Source of the DNA: Campylobacter hominis ATCC BAA-381
GTDB lineage: Bacteria > Campylobacterota > Campylobacteria > Campylobacterales > Campylobacteraceae
Assembly: GCF_000017585.1 (NCBI RefSeq)
Contig: NC_009714.1
Coordinates: forward strand, 1,582,663 to 1,646,662
Direction: 5' to 3'
DNA length: 64,000 nt
Below, piece by piece: positions 1 through 18,064 of this stretch. Each line of letters opens with the position of its first letter. Within the stretch, counting starts at the first letter, position 1. Both the position numbers and the translations under genes were made by a program. The notes beneath the pieces were generated by a model, which made no database searches, was not told where the DNA came from, and was given only the letters and a program-made list of their open reading frames with translations.

Positions 1-8312
<8,312 letters not shown>

Positions 8313-8315
8313 CAA

Positions 8316-8690
8316 TTATTTAAGCTCTACTTTTGCTCCGGCTGCTTCAAGATCTGCTTTAGCTTTTTCAGCATCTTCTTTATTCATGCCCTCTTTAAGA
8401 ACAGATGGAGTTTTTTCTACCGCATCTTTTGCTTCTTTAAGACCAAGACCTGTGATAGCACGAACTGCTTTAATAACTTTAATTTTTTCAGCGCCTGTAT
8501 CAGTCAAAACAAGATCAAACTCTGTTTTTTCTTCAGCAGCTGCTGCTGCGCCAGCTCCTGCACCACCTGCTACCATTACAGGTGCTGCACTTACACCAAA
8601 TTTTTCTTCGAATTCTTTTACTAATTCACTAAGTTCTAAAACTGAAAGATTAGAAATATATTCTAATACGTCTTCTTTTGTAATTGCCAT
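8316..8690 (-). CDS. rplL: 50S ribosomal protein L7/L12
   Basis: L7/L12 stalk protein of the large ribosomal subunit, which recruits and stimulates the translational GTPases. It has 124 residues in the usual layout: N-terminal dimerisation helices (about 1-35), a flexible Ala/Gly hinge ([14 protein letters not shown], about residues 42-53) and the compact C-terminal factor-binding domain with the [11 protein letters not shown] helix. It follows rplJ by 13 bases, with an AAGG ribosome site in the gap, which fits the pentameric L10(L12)4 complex needing more L12 than L10. Rho-independent-like hairpins lie just downstream, before rpoB. Confidence 0.98.
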   Translation of the reverse strand: MAITKEDVLEYISNLSVLELSELVKEFEEKFGVSAAPVMVAGGAGAGAAAAAEEKTEFDLVLTDTGAEKIKVIKAVRAITGLGLKEAKDAVEKTPSVLKEGMNKEDAEKAKADLEAAGAKVELK

Positions 8691-8703
8691 TTTTTATCCT
8701 TTT

Positions 8704-9177
8704 TTAAGCTGATTTTTTTTCTTTAAGCGCATTTAAGCCGATTGTAAAATTTTGAATCGGTGCGTTCCAAACTTGAAGTAGCATTGCAATAAGTTCGTCG
8801 CGGCTAGGTAATTTAGACAATGCAACGATTTTTGATAAAGATGCAACTTCGCCATCCATATATGCTGTTTTGATTTTGAAAGATTCGTTTTGTTCTTCAA
8901 ATTTTGCTGCTACTTTACAAACATCAATTTGATTTCCCCACAAGAAAATATTTGTATCTTTCAGTTCCATGCCATCTTTGCTTGCATTTTTAAGTGCGAT
9001 ATTCGCCAAAGTATTTTTGACTACTTGAACTTTTACATCAACTTCTCTTGCATTATTTCTTAAATTTTCAAGCGCTTTGACACTAAGTCCTTTAAAATCG
9101 CTAACTAGAACAGCTTCTGAATTTTTAAAACCATCGGTAAGTTCAGCAACAATTTTTGCTTTTTCATCTCTTGTCAT
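8704..9177 (-). CDS. rplJ: 50S ribosomal protein L10
   Basis: L10, the base of the ribosomal stalk; it binds 23S rRNA through its N-terminal domain and L7/L12 dimers through its C-terminal helix. The start is placed at the ATG at 9177 ([17 protein letters not shown]), giving 157 residues, because a strong GGAG ribosome site sits directly upstream and the N-terminus matches the family. A 27-residue in-frame extension to 9258 would translate a structured leader and has no family counterpart. The spacer from rplA (about 100 bases) is long for this operon and probably holds the autoregulatory L10 leader. Confidence 0.97.
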   Translation of the reverse strand: MTRDEKAKIVAELTDGFKNSEAVLVSDFKGLSVKALENLRNNAREVDVKVQVVKNTLANIALKNASKDGMELKDTNIFLWGNQIDVCKVAAKFEEQNESFKIKTAYMDGEVASLSKIVALSKLPSRDELIAMLLQVWNAPIQNFTIGLNALKEKKSA

Positions 9178-9260
9178 TTTTTCTCCTTTCCGACCGGCGA
9201 TTTCAGGTAGAGAGAGCTTTTGCTCAATTAAGCTTTCGCCTCGACCGTCTCCAATCAAAA
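9178..9260 (-). promoter_or_regulatory. Putative L10 (rplJ) ribosomal-protein leader
   Basis: The transcript between rplA and rplJ is GC-richer than the other spacers here and is structured. A perfect GAGC-AAAA-GCTC hairpin is flanked by segments that can pair over longer range (GGCGA with TCGCC, followed by GGTC). The ribosome site GGAG follows directly. Many bacteria carry an L10-binding leader at this position that represses rplJL translation when L10(L12)4 is in excess. The identification rests on position and visible pairing, not on a covariance-model match. Confidence 0.5.
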
Positions 9261-9277
9261 TTTATGAATTTTTTATC

Positions 9278-9979
9278 TTATTTTAAATCAAGCAACTCTT
9301 GCGTATCAAGGCTAAGAGATGGGCTCATTGTCAAAGAAAGAGCTCCGGATTTTATATATCTGCCCTTTGAAGTTGCAGGTTTATGCTTATTAATCTCTTT
9401 TATAAAAGTTGTCAAATTATTACAAATTTGCTCTTTTGAAAAACTGACTTTTCCAATTCCTGCGTTTATGTTTCCTTGTTTATCGACACGGAAATTTACT
9501 TGACCACTTTTTGCATTCTTTACAGCATTTGTGATATCCATTGTAACAGTATCTGTTTTTGGGTTCGGCATAATACCTTTTGGTCCTAAAATTCTACCTA
9601 CTTTACCGACTAAACCCATTAAATTAGGAGTTGCAATTAAAACGTCAAAATTTATATTACCTTTTTGAATTTCTTCAATTAACTCTTCGCTTCCTACAAT
9701 ATCCGCTCCGGCATTTTTTGCTTCATCGGCTTTTGCGTCTTTTGCAATAACCGCTACTCTAACTTTTTTACCGGTTCCGGCAGGTAAAACAACAGAACCT
9801 CTAACCATTTGATCCGCATATTTCGGATCAACATTTAATTTGAGTGAAATTTCAACAGTTTCATCAAATTTTGCAGAAGCTAAAGTTTTTACAGTTTCAA
9901 CAGCTTCGTTTATGTTATAAATTTTAGAATCATCAACTTTTTTTAAAAGTTCATTAAATCTTTTTGAATTTTTTGCCAT
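9278..9979 (-). CDS. rplA: 50S ribosomal protein L1
   Basis: L1 protein of the large-subunit L1 stalk, which helps move deacylated tRNA out of the E site and also acts as a translational repressor of its own operon in many bacteria. The start at 9979 ([14 protein letters not shown]) follows a GAGG ribosome site and gives 233 residues, the standard length; an in-frame codon 5 residues upstream is less likely. The family block [14 protein letters not shown] and the [15 protein letters not shown] signature are intact. It follows rplK after 54 bases. Confidence 0.98.
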
Positions 9980-10033
9980 TATTTTTCCTCGCAATTAAAG
10001 TGCTTCCGCCATTTTAACCCAGGCGGTAAAGGG

Positions 10034-10456
10034 CTATTCTACGGTAATTCCCATAGATCTTGCAGATCCAGCTATAATTCTGGCAGCTTGTTCTTTATCT
10101 TTTGTATTTAAATCTGCCATTTTTTTCTCTACAATCTCTAAAACTTGTGCTTTGGTAAGTTTTCCGACCTTATTTTTAAGCGGATTATCCGAACCTTTTT
10201 GAACTCCTGCTGTTTTCTTTATTAAATCAGTTGCAGGCGGTTGTTTTGTAATAAATGTAAAACTTCTGTCGGCATAAACTGTAATAATTACAGGAATATT
10301 AAATCCCTCCATACCTTTTGTTTTTTCGTTAAAAGCTTTACAAAATTCCATAATATTTACACCTTTTTGACCCAACGCAGGACCAACCGGTGGACTTGGA
10401 TTCGCCTTTGTCGCGGCGATTTGAAGTTTTATTTCGCCTATAACTTTTTTAGCCAT
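10034..10456 (-). CDS. rplK: 50S ribosomal protein L11
   Basis: L11, which with 23S rRNA forms the GTPase-associated centre and is needed for RelA-dependent stringent signalling. It has 140 residues. The N-terminal domain carries the proline-rich [20 protein letters not shown] switch region at about residues 20-39, where thiostrepton and micrococcin act, and the C-terminal RNA-binding domain ends in [16 protein letters not shown] ribosome site precedes the ATG. It lies 19 bases after nusG, in the conserved order secE-nusG-rplK-rplA. Confidence 0.98.
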   Translation of the reverse strand: MAKKVIGEIKLQIAATKANPSPPVGPALGQKGVNIMEFCKAFNEKTKGMEGFNIPVIITVYADRSFTFITKQPPATDLIKKTAGVQKGSDNPLKNKVGKLTKAQVLEIVEKKMADLNTKDKEQAARIIAGSARSMGITVE

Positions 10457-10475
10457 AATCCCTTCTCCTTAACTA

Positions 10476-11006
10476 TCAAACTATTTTTTCAACTTGTGAA
10501 TATAAAATTTCAACGGGCGTACTTCTACCGAAAATAGACACATTCAAGCGAAGTTTGCCATGAAGCATATCATACTCTTCAACAATTCCGTTAAAATTTG
10601 CAAAAGGACCATCTATAATCCTCACCGTTTCGCCTTGTTCAAAATAAATTTTTGGTTTCGGCGCATCTTTCTTATTTACTTTTTCCAAAATTAAATTTAT
10701 ATCTTTTTCAGATAACGGCGAAGGTCTTTTTGCTTCACCTATAAATCTACTTACTTTCGGTAACATTTGAATTCTATGCCACAAAGCGGTATCCAGATCC
10801 AAATTTGCGAAACAATATCCAGGATAAAGACTTCTTGATCTTATAGTCTCTTTTTGATTTTTTATTTCAATAATATCTTCGGTAGGAACCAAAATTTCGC
10901 CTATTTGTTCTTCCAAACCTAAATCTGTAGCCATAGACTCTATAGCTCTTTTTACAGCCATCTCGCTACCGGCGTAAGTTTGTATAGCGTACCATTTAAG
11001 TGCCAT
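10476..11006 (-). CDS. nusG: Transcription elongation/antitermination factor NusG
   Basis: NusG binds the RNA polymerase clamp through its N-terminal domain and Rho or ribosomal S10 through its C-terminal KOW domain. The 176 residues show the NGN domain opening with KWYAIQTYAGSE and containing the YPGYCFANLDLD block, a linker, then a KOW domain (about residues 122-176) beginning EQGETVRIIDGPFANFNG. No extra domain is inserted. It follows secE by 9 bases and is co-transcribed with the L11-L1 genes. Confidence 0.98.
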   Translation of the reverse strand: MALKWYAIQTYAGSEMAVKRAIESMATDLGLEEQIGEILVPTEDIIEIKNQKETIRSRSLYPGYCFANLDLDTALWHRIQMLPKVSRFIGEAKRPSPLSEKDINLILEKVNKKDAPKPKIYFEQGETVRIIDGPFANFNGIVEEYDMLHGKLRLNVSIFGRSTPVEILYSQVEKIV

Positions 11007-11015
11007 TTCAAACCT

Positions 11016-11195
11016 TTACACTACACTCGAAACAAAAAAAGACATCATAAGATCAACTAGTGCTAAAAATAGAGATATAACGGCAACTACAATAAAAACC
11101 GTTATATATGCATTTTTGGTTTGACCTTTAGTAGGAAATACTACTTTATCTAATTCCGTTTTCGATTGTATATAATATTCTTTAACTTTTCCCAT
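11016..11195 (-). CDS. secE: Preprotein translocase subunit SecE
   Basis: SecE clamps the SecY channel in the inner membrane and is essential for Sec export. The 59-residue frame starts at the ATG at 11195 (MGKVKEYYIQSKTELDKVVF) and has the single-TM short form usual outside gamma-proteobacteria: an amphipathic N-terminal helix with the VVFPTKGQT hinge, then one transmembrane helix (about residues 31-55, ITVFIVVAVISLFLALVDLM). It sits between the tRNA-Trp gene and nusG, its conserved place. Expression by processing of the same long transcript is likely. Confidence 0.95.
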   Translation of the reverse strand: MGKVKEYYIQSKTELDKVVFPTKGQTKNAYITVFIVVAVISLFLALVDLMMSFFVSSVV

Positions 11196-11209
11196 TTATA
11201 AACCTTTTA

Positions 11210-11285
11210 TGGCAGGGCAAGAGGGATTCGAACCCCCAACCATCGGATTTGGAATCCGGCGCTCTACCGTTGGAGCTATTGCCCT
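11210..11285 (-). tRNA. tRNA-Trp (anticodon CCA)
   Basis: Reading the minus strand gives a complete cloverleaf: acceptor stem AGGGCAA/TTGCCCT, D arm, anticodon loop TTCCAAA within CGGAT...ATCCG, and T arm with GGTTCGAATCC. The anticodon CCA decodes UGG. The 3' CCA end is encoded (TGG at 11210-11212 on the plus strand). It is embedded between rpmG and secE, so it must be cut out of a longer transcript. Confidence 0.97.
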
Positions 11286-11301
11286 AAACTGGTATTGACC
11301 T

Positions 11302-11472
11302 CTATTTTAATTTTATTTCTTTATGAACCGTATGTTTTTTAAGTCTTGGACAATATTTTTTTAGTTCAATTTTATTTGCAGTATTTTTATTATTTTTATA
11401 AGTAGTATAATTTATATCACCACATTCTGAACATTTTAAACCAATTTTAACTCTATTTGCATTTTTTGCCAT
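11302..11472 (-). CDS. rpmG: 50S ribosomal protein L33
   Basis: L33, a small zinc-ribbon protein near the ribosomal E site, 56 residues from the ATG at 11472 ([20 protein letters not shown]). The CSEC pair (C14, C17) and C41 of the CPRLKKH segment are present, but the position that gives a fourth cysteine in four-Cys L33 proteins is Leu, so zinc binding would be incomplete or use another ligand. Campylobacter L33 as I recall it has the same CPRLKKH form. It lies between tuf and tRNA-Trp, 16 bases from the tRNA. Confidence 0.96.
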   Translation of the reverse strand: MAKNANRVKIGLKCSECGDINYTTYKNNKNTANKIELKKYCPRLKKHTVHKEIKLK

Positions 11473-11520
11473 AATTTTTCCTTAAAATTTTTTGGGGGAA
11501 AATTTCCCCCAATTTATAAA

Positions 11521-12720
11521 TTAACCTAAAATTTTAGAAACAACACCTGAACCGACTGTGTGTCCACCTTCACGAATCGCAAATCTTGTTCCTTGTTCCA
11601 AAGCGATTGGGTGAATAAGCTCAACAGTAATTTTTACATTATCACCTGGCATAACCATTTCTGTACCTTCAGGCAATTGAATAGATCCTGTAACGTCTGT
11701 TGTTCTAACATAGAATTGTGGTCTATAGTTATTGAAAAATGGAGTATGACGTCCACCTTCTTCTTTTGTCAAAATATAAACTTCAGCTTCAAATTTTGTG
11801 TGAGGTGTAATTGATTTAGGTTTAGCCAAAACCATACCACGCTCAACATCTTCTTTTGCAGTTCCGCGAAGCAATACACCGACATTATCACCGGCTTCAC
11901 CTTCATCAAGCTCTTTTCTAAACATCTCAACACCTGTAACAGTTGTTGTTTGAGTAGGTTTAATACCTACTAATTCTACCGTATCACCTACTTTTACTAT
12001 ACCTTTTTCAACTCTACCTGTTACAACTGTACCACGGCCTGAAATTGAGAAAATATCTTCAATAGGCATCAAGAAATCTTTATCAGTATCTCTTTTTGGT
12101 GTTGGAATATAACTATCAACAGCATCCATAAGCTCCATGATTTTAGCAGACCATTCTCCGTCACCACCAGCTTTTGCTTCTTCAAGCGCTTTAAGAGCTG
12201 AACCTTTTATAATAGGAATTTCATCTCCAGGAAATCCGTATTCTTTTAAAAGATCTTTTACTTCTTCTTCTACAAGCTCAATAAGTTCAGGATCATCAAC
12301 CATATCTGTTTTATTTAAGAAAACAACGATATAAGGAACACCAACTTGACGAGCAAGCAAAATGTGCTCCCTAGTTTGTGCCATAGGACCATCTGTTGAA
12401 GCGATAACTAGAATAGCACCATCCATTTGAGCTGCACCTGTAATCATATTTTTTACATAATCGGCGTGGCCCGGGCAGTCAACGTGTGCATAGTGACGCT
12501 TTTCAGTTTCATACTCGATATGAGAAGTTGCAATAGTGATACCACGCTCTTTTTCTTCAGGAGCATTATCAATATTACTATAGTCTTTAAGCTCAGCAAG
12601 ACCTTTGCGTGATAAAACAGCAGAAATAGCAGCTGTCAAAGTAGTTTTACCATGGTCAACGTGACCTATAGTACCGATATTTACATGTGGCTTAGTTCGA
12701 TTGTATTTTTCTTTTGCCAT
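11521..12720 (-). CDS. tuf: Translation elongation factor EF-Tu
   Basis: EF-Tu delivers aminoacyl-tRNA to the ribosomal A site as a GTP complex. The 399-residue protein has the G1 loop GHVDHGKT (residues 19-26), the [12 protein letters not shown] switch II region, the NKTD guanine-specificity motif, a GSAL G5 motif and the two C-terminal beta-barrels ending [15 protein letters not shown] strong GGAGG ribosome site precedes the ATG. It lies between four upstream tRNA genes and rpmG; only this copy is visible in the window. Confidence 0.99.
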   Translation of the reverse strand: MAKEKYNRTKPHVNIGTIGHVDHGKTTLTAAISAVLSRKGLAELKDYSNIDNAPEEKERGITIATSHIEYETEKRHYAHVDCPGHADYVKNMITGAAQMDGAILVIASTDGPMAQTREHILLARQVGVPYIVVFLNKTDMVDDPELIELVEEEVKDLLKEYGFPGDEIPIIKGSALKALEEAKAGGDGEWSAKIMELMDAVDSYIPTPKRDTDKDFLMPIEDIFSISGRGTVVTGRVEKGIVKVGDTVELVGIKPTQTTTVTGVEMFRKELDEGEAGDNVGVLLRGTAKEDVERGMVLAKPKSITPHTKFEAEVYILTKEEGGRHTPFFNNYRPQFYVRTTDVTGSIQLPEGTEMVMPGDNVKITVELIHPIALEQGTRFAIREGGHTVGSGVVSKILG

Positions 12721-12791
12721 AATCTTCCTCCGTAAATGAAAATTTTACTTACACTAAAAAAATTTGCGTCTTGAACGTAGCTTAAAATTCA

Positions 12792-12866
<75 letters not shown>

Positions 12867-12975
12867 GCAAAAAAACGCTCGGCAACGAGAAGAACGCCAC
12901 TATCAAAAACACAAACGACTTTATTTGAAAACTATAAGTAAACTGTATAAAAACAGCTCCCAGTATAGAATCAAA

Positions 12976-13052
12976 TGGAGCGGGAAACGGGACTCGGACC
13001 CGCGACCCTCAGCTTGGAAGGCTGATGCTCTAGCCAACTGAGCTACTCCCGC
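12976..13052 (-). tRNA. tRNA-Gly (anticodon TCC)
   Basis: Minus-strand cloverleaf with acceptor GCGGGAG/(T)TTCCCGC, anticodon arm TCAGC-CTTCCAA-GCTGA, T arm GGGTCCGAGTCCC and an encoded CCA. The anticodon TCC reads GGA and GGG. It is the third gene of the tRNA cluster. Confidence 0.96.
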
Positions 13053-13063
13053 AAAACTATCAG

Positions 13064-13148
<85 letters not shown>

Positions 13149-13185
13149 CCTTAAAATCTGGTCAAACACTGTTAAATAAAAAAAA

Positions 13186-13261
13186 TGGAGCTGGTGAACG
13201 GACTTGAACCGCCGACCCACTGCTTACAAGGCAGTAGCTCTACCAACTGAGCTACACCAGC
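13186..13261 (-). tRNA. tRNA-Thr (anticodon TGT)
   Basis: Minus-strand cloverleaf with acceptor GCTGGTG/CACCAGC-type pairing, anticodon arm ACTGC-CTTGTAA-GCAGT, T arm GGTTCAAGTCC and an encoded CCA. The anticodon TGT reads ACA and ACG. It is the first gene after the strong promoter at 13286-13314. Confidence 0.96.
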
Positions 13262-13285
13262 AACGTGAATTAAATTGAAATTGTG

Positions 13286-13314
13286 ATTATATCTTAAAAA
13301 AAAAACAATGTCAA
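13286..13314 (-). promoter_or_regulatory. Consensus sigma70 promoter of the tRNA-tuf-ribosomal-rpoBC block
   Basis: On the minus strand a perfect -35 (TTGACA, 13309-13314) and a perfect -10 (TATAAT, 13286-13291) are separated by exactly 17 bases of T-rich spacer. Transcription would start around 13279, about 18 bases before tRNA-Thr(TGT). Campylobacter sigma70 promoters usually lack a recognisable -35, so a complete consensus marks an unusually strong stable-RNA promoter. Confidence 0.9.
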
Positions 13315-13445
13315 TAAAAATTATCTTAAATTTAAGCCATTTTATAAACATTGCATATAATATAAACAAATGCGATGCATAAAAAACAATTTAAAAGCAA
13401 TAAAATTTTATCTGTATTAAATAAAATTTTTTAAAATAATTGTAT

Positions 13446-13868
13446 TTACCACTCAATATAGGTTTTCGCTTTTTTTATTTCATTAAAATTTACTGAAATT
13501 TCATTATTTTCTGCAGTTTTTAATTTTAAAATTTCATCTTTAAAAGATAAAATTTCGCCGCTTATTTTTTCGCCATTTTTTAGCGTAATTTTCACCAACT
13601 CACCCAATGAATTTTCAAAATTTGACGGTGTAGTTAATTTGCGCTCAAGTCCAGGTGAACTAACTTCAAGCGTAAAAGCTCCACTTGTTGGAGGCTCAAC
13701 ATCCAAAATCGGAGAAAGCAAACGAGAAAGAGCTTCACAATCATCCAAATTGACTCCATTTTTTTTTGTGATATATACACGGTAAATTTGACGCGAATTT
13801 TCGCTTATAAGCTCATCAGCGTAAAATTTTACGCCGCACTCGGAACAAAGTGCATTTAAATCAATCAT
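13446..13868 (-). CDS. rimP: Ribosome maturation factor RimP
   Basis: RimP assists 30S subunit maturation near S12 and the central pseudoknot. The 140 residues contain the N-terminal alpha/beta domain with the signature LEVSSPGLERKL (about residues 67-78) and a C-terminal Sm-like beta domain. Its start overlaps the end of rbfA by 8 bases, and rbfA overlaps infB, so initiation and 30S-assembly factors form one translationally coupled group. Confidence 0.95.
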   Translation of the reverse strand: MIDLNALCSECGVKFYADELISENSRQIYRVYITKKNGVNLDDCEALSRLLSPILDVEPPTSGAFTLEVSSPGLERKLTTPSNFENSLGELVKITLKNGEKISGEILSFKDEILKLKTAENNEISVNFNEIKKAKTYIEW

Positions 13869-14223
13869 TTTTTAACTCCTTTTCGACTTTGGAAAAAAGT
13901 TCATCCATACGATTTTGATGTTCCAAACTATCATCAAATTTAAAATGAAAATTTGGTGCTCTAAACCAACCAAACTCACAAACACAATAGTTTTGAAGAA
14001 TTTTTGAAACCTTTTTTAAATGAGTTAGCACATATTCCTGCTCGCGTTCATCAAGCGCCATTTTATCAAGATATACAAATGCGTCATATCTTCCTTTTTT
14101 GCAATCCACATCCGTGACGCAAAGCCCTTTTAACATAGTATCATCCAAGCTGGCAAAAGCTTCAGGCAATATCTCTTTTAGTGCACTTTCTGTTCTTAAT
14201 CGTTTTATTTCGGCTGCATTCAT
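13861..14223 (-). CDS. rbfA: Ribosome-binding factor A
   Basis: RbfA is a KH-fold 30S assembly factor that binds near helix 1 of 16S rRNA and matters at low temperature. It has 120 residues, with the N-terminal [19 protein letters not shown] helix, the VTDVDC strand and the central DAFVYLD segment typical of the family. It overlaps infB by 4 bases (ATGA) and rimP by 8, giving the common infB-rbfA-rimP order. Confidence 0.93.
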   Translation of the reverse strand: MNAAEIKRLRTESALKEILPEAFASLDDTMLKGLCVTDVDCKKGRYDAFVYLDKMALDEREQEYVLTHLKKVSKILQNYCVCEFGWFRAPNFHFKFDDSLEHQNRMDELFSKVEKELKND

Positions 14224-16964
14224 AAACTGGCTATTTCCTCTTTTTCTTTAAAGCTTTCTATAAAATCGCCAACTTGCATATCATTATATCCTTCGATTCC
14301 AACACCGCATTCAAAACCTTTTGCGACTTCTTTTACATCATCTTTAAAACGTTTAAGTGAGCTTACGTTACCTTCAAATTTTATAACACCTTCACGTATT
14401 ACGCGAATTTTAGCACCTCTTTGTATAGAGCCGTCAGTTACCATACAACCTGCGATTTGTCCTATTTTAGGAACATTTATAACTTGACGAATTTCGGCTT
14501 GACCGATTTCAATTTCACTTATAATAGGGCTCATCAAACCGCCTAAAACCGCTTTTACATCGTCAATTAAATTATAAATTACATTATAAGTTTTTATATT
14601 TACACCGCGTTCTTTTGCAAGTTCTTTGACTTCGCCGGTCGGACGAATATTAAAGCCTAATATTATGCAGTTTTCACTTGCACTTGCAAGTCCGACGTCG
14701 TTTTGTGTGATGCCGCCGACACCGCTATGTATGATATCAACTCTAACCTCATCATTTCGAAGTTTTTCAAGACTTGATTTAACGGCTTCAAGTGAACCGA
14801 CAACATCGGCTTTTACAATTACAGGCAGTGATTTTATTTCGCCTTCCGCAATTTTTGCACTGAGTTCGTCAATTGTAACTTTTGTAGATTTGCTAAGCTC
14901 TTTTTGACGATTATGCTCATAAATTTTCTTAGCATACTCTCTTGCTTCTTTATCGCTAGTAACACTAATTAAAGTTTCACCCGCTTCAGGAACTTCACTA
15001 AGTCCTACGATTACACCGCACTCTCCAGGTTTTATATCTTTTAATTTCTTTCCTTTGTCATCATTTATAACGCGCACTTTACCGTAAGCAACGCCTGCTA
15101 CAACTGTATCTCCTACTCGCAACGTTCCGTTTTGTACGATTATAGTAGCTACCGGTCCGCGTCCTTTTTGCAAGGAACTTTCTATAATAGTAGCTTTTGC
15201 AGGTACATTTAAGCTCGCTTTTAATTCCAACAAATCGGCTTGAAGTAAAACAATTTCCAATAAATCCTCTATACCTTTTCCTGTTTTAGCTGAAATTTCT
15301 ACAAATTCATATTTTCCGCCCCATTCGACAGGAATAATATCAAGCTCTGCCAAACCGCTTTTTACCATATCCGGATTTGCTGTCGGTTTGTCCATTTTAT
15401 TTATAGCTATTATAATAGGAACTTTTGCAGCTTTCGCGTGATTTATCGCCTCTTTAGTTTGCGGTTTAACGCCATCATCCGCTGCAACCACTATAATAAC
15501 GATATCTGTTACTTCGGCTCCTCTTGCGCGCATTGATGTAAAAGCTTCGTGTCCCGGAGTATCAATAAATGTGATTTTTCTGCCGTTTTTTTCTACCATA
15601 TAGGCGCCTACATGTTGAGTAATTCCGCCTGCTTCGCCTCTAGCGATACGAGAATTTCTGATATAATCAAGTAGGCTTGTTTTTCCGTGATCGACGTGTC
15701 CCATAATAGTAATAACAGGAACTCTTTCCACTGCATTTTTATCATCTAAATTCTGTTCATCATAAACTTTTACGTAATTTAGTTTTGCATTTTCATCTAC
15801 AATTTTTATATCTATATCAAACTCGGCTCCTAAAATTTCAATCGCGTCTTCGTCCAAAAAGTCATTTTTAGTAGTCATAAGCCCTAAAGCAAAAAGCTTT
15901 GATATTATTTCGCTAGGTTGTTTTTTTATCTTTTCCGCAAATTCATAAAGACGAATTTCTTTTGGAATTTCTATACTTTTTATGATTTCGTTATCGCTGT
16001 TTTTTACTGCTTTTTTATGCTTTTTACGAGCGCCTCTGGCAATAGAACCGTCATTTCCATAAACTTTATTTTGTGAGACTTTATAGATATTCGGTTGATC
16101 TTTTGTTTTTGTTTTTTGCTCGACTTGTATAGGTTTTAGGGTTAAATCCGGTAAAACTACCATATCTTCGTCATCATCTATACGAATATCCGCAAGTTCT
16201 CTGTCACTTGTAAGATCTATTTTTGTAGTATCCACTTTTTTAGATTGAACTTGTTTCTTCTCTTTTTTCTTCTCTTTTTTCTTTAGATTAGCATCAGCAT
16301 TTGAAAAAATCGCATCAAGCCCTAAATTTATCTTTTGCGTTTTTGGAGCTTCAATTTTTTGAGTTTCCGTAGTTTGCAAATCTTTTTTCTTTTTAACTAT
16401 TACAAGTCCGCGACGTTTTTTAAGACTTTCGCTCGCTAGAGTTTCCCCACGTGCAAACGCACTTTTTATTTTAGATTTTTTTTCAGGCATCACTTCTATT
16501 TTAGGCTCCGCTTCCTGTTTTTGTTCAATTTCTTCTTTTTTAGGTTCCGCTTTTATTTCGGGTTTTGAAATTTCAGGTTTTGCTTCCAAAATTTCATTAT
16601 CAGGTTTTGAAATTTTACTTTCCACTTTCTTTTCTACTTTTTTTTCGGTTTTAGGTGCAGATTTTTTAGCAATCGGTTTTGTTTTTTTTGCCGCTTTACT
16701 ATCGTCTTTTTTAACAGCCGTTTTTTTAACGGTATCTTTTTTAACAGTATCTTTTTTTACACTCTTTTTTGCGGTTTGTTTTTTCTCTGTCTTTTTAGGC
16801 AAAACTCCCGTTTGAATATAATCGTAAATAGCGCTCGCTTCTTCGTCACTTACGGAATTTGAGCCTGTTTTTATCCTTTTATAACCCATTTCTTGCGCTT
16901 TTGCGACTACTTCTTGTGAAGTATATCCAAGCTCATCTGCAATCTGACTAATCCTAACACCCAT
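14220..16964 (-). CDS. infB: Translation initiation factor IF-2
   Basis: IF-2 is the GTPase that places fMet-tRNA on the 30S subunit and joins the subunits. The 914 residues comprise an IF2_N module (about 1-50), a long low-complexity Lys/Glu-rich linker (about 55-340, with tandem KKDTV repeats near its start), the G domain with GHVDHGKT at about residues 420-427, DTPGHEAF and NKMDK motifs, then domains II, III and the fMet-tRNA-binding C-terminal domain. A GGAG ribosome site lies inside the end of ylxR, which overlaps the infB start by 11 bases. Confidence 0.98.
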   Translation of the reverse strand: MGVRISQIADELGYTSQEVVAKAQEMGYKRIKTGSNSVSDEEASAIYDYIQTGVLPKKTEKKQTAKKSVKKDTVKKDTVKKTAVKKDDSKAAKKTKPIAKKSAPKTEKKVEKKVESKISKPDNEILEAKPEISKPEIKAEPKKEEIEQKQEAEPKIEVMPEKKSKIKSAFARGETLASESLKKRRGLVIVKKKKDLQTTETQKIEAPKTQKINLGLDAIFSNADANLKKKEKKKEKKQVQSKKVDTTKIDLTSDRELADIRIDDDEDMVVLPDLTLKPIQVEQKTKTKDQPNIYKVSQNKVYGNDGSIARGARKKHKKAVKNSDNEIIKSIEIPKEIRLYEFAEKIKKQPSEIISKLFALGLMTTKNDFLDEDAIEILGAEFDIDIKIVDENAKLNYVKVYDEQNLDDKNAVERVPVITIMGHVDHGKTSLLDYIRNSRIARGEAGGITQHVGAYMVEKNGRKITFIDTPGHEAFTSMRARGAEVTDIVIIVVAADDGVKPQTKEAINHAKAAKVPIIIAINKMDKPTANPDMVKSGLAELDIIPVEWGGKYEFVEISAKTGKGIEDLLEIVLLQADLLELKASLNVPAKATIIESSLQKGRGPVATIIVQNGTLRVGDTVVAGVAYGKVRVINDDKGKKLKDIKPGECGVIVGLSEVPEAGETLISVTSDKEAREYAKKIYEHNRQKELSKSTKVTIDELSAKIAEGEIKSLPVIVKADVVGSLEAVKSSLEKLRNDEVRVDIIHSGVGGITQNDVGLASASENCIILGFNIRPTGEVKELAKERGVNIKTYNVIYNLIDDVKAVLGGLMSPIISEIEIGQAEIRQVINVPKIGQIAGCMVTDGSIQRGAKIRVIREGVIKFEGNVSSLKRFKDDVKEVAKGFECGVGIEGYNDMQVGDFIESFKEKEEIASL

Positions 16965-17184
16965 TTAAAAGTTTCTCCTTCAATGTTAAATCATCCAAAT
17001 TTCTAAAATTTTCAAATTTAGAAACGATTTTTTTTATTTTATTTATATTTTTTCCCAAACACTCATCACAAATATAAAAGCTTCTGCCGAAACCGGCTTT
17101 ATATCTAAAACGTTTTAAATCTTTTTGAAAAAAGCGGTTTTTACACATCACGCACATTCTAATCGGCTTATGGTGCTTATTCAA
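16954..17184 (-). CDS. ylxR: YlxR family RNA-binding protein (DUF448)
   Basis: Small basic protein with the DUF448/YlxR signature [10 protein letters not shown] near its N-terminus and a second cysteine pair in ICDEC, which may bind zinc. YlxR proteins are nucleic-acid-binding and usually sit directly before infB, as here. I place the start at a TTG (17184), giving 76 residues ([11 protein letters not shown]) and an 8-base overlap with the thrB stop. An earlier TTG at 17205 would add 7 residues and lengthen the overlap to 29 bases; the ATG at 17157 would lose the basic KHHKPIR segment. The exact start is uncertain. Confidence 0.85.
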   Translation of the reverse strand: MNKHHKPIRMCVMCKNRFFQKDLKRFRYKAGFGRSFYICDECLGKNINKIKKIVSKFENFRNLDDLTLKEKLLNGC

Positions 17185-18055
17185 AAGCGAAACCACCGTT
17201 ATCAAAATCCAAAATTTTAACCGTAAATTTTGGAAATTTAGCGCTTAAAATTTTAGCTAAATTTTTTGCGTCATCTTTATAAACTATATTTAAAAAACTT
17301 GATCCGGAACCTGAAAGCGAACTCATCAAAGCGCCGTTTTCATATGCAATTTTTCGAACTTCAAAAAGTTCCGGTAAATTTTGCATGCGAAGTTCTTCAT
17401 GCATTACGTCAATACAACCGAATTTTAAATTTTTATAATCCTTTTTCACAAAGCAGCTTGTTAAAAACGCGGCATGTGAAAGATTGGTCACACACTCTTT
17501 AATTGTAAAATTTTTAGGCAGCATTGTACGCGATTTTCTCGTTTGCATTTGTTTATCCGGTATCACGACGACAGCTTTTATATCTTCACCGATTTCACTT
17601 TTTTGAGTAATGACCGAATTTTTATAAATCACGGAACTTACAAATCCGCCGAATGCAGCAGGTGCGATATTGTCCGGATGATTTTCATAAACCAAAGCCT
17701 CATTTAAAATTTTATTTTTATCAATTTTGATGCCACAAATTTTATAAGCCGAAGCAATAGCTCCTACAATTACAGCGGAACTGCTTCCAAGCCCACGAGA
17801 AAACGGAATGTTGTTTTCAAAAACAAAACGGAAATTCGGCAATTTCGTATCAAATTTTCTGGTAATTTCATTAAAAATCGAAATAAACATATTGTGCTTT
17901 TTAAGATTTAAATTTTGACTGCCTTCACCATTAAGAGATATGCAAAATATAGGCGATTCATTAATTGTAATGATATTAAACAGATTAAGACTAAGTCCAA
18001 GCGCATCAAAACCTGGACCAAGATTTGCACTGGTTGCCGGAACTTTTATAACCAA
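17177..18055 (-). CDS. thrB: Homoserine kinase
   Basis: Phosphorylates L-homoserine with ATP, the committed step toward threonine. The 292 residues have GHMP-kinase organisation: N-terminal KVPATSANLGPGFDALG (residues 4-20) and the glycine-rich ATP loop PFSRGLGSSSA at about residues 84-94, with a C-terminal LSGSGSSF motif. It lies 9 bases after tsaB and overlaps ylxR. No other threonine-pathway gene is adjacent, so this is a scattered pathway. Confidence 0.95.
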   Translation of the reverse strand: MVIKVPATSANLGPGFDALGLSLNLFNIITINESPIFCISLNGEGSQNLNLKKHNMFISIFNEITRKFDTKLPNFRFVFENNIPFSRGLGSSSAVIVGAIASAYKICGIKIDKNKILNEALVYENHPDNIAPAAFGGFVSSVIYKNSVITQKSEIGEDIKAVVVIPDKQMQTRKSRTMLPKNFTIKECVTNLSHAAFLTSCFVKKDYKNLKFGCIDVMHEELRMQNLPELFEVRKIAYENGALMSSLSGSGSSFLNIVYKDDAKNLAKILSAKFPKFTVKILDFDNGGFAFE

Positions 18056-18064
18056 AATTTTCTC

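Noticed and set aside
9178-9258. N-terminal extension of L10 by 27 residues
   Set aside because: It has no ribosome site at its start and no family counterpart, and overlaps a structured leader; the ATG at 9177 has a strong GGAG.
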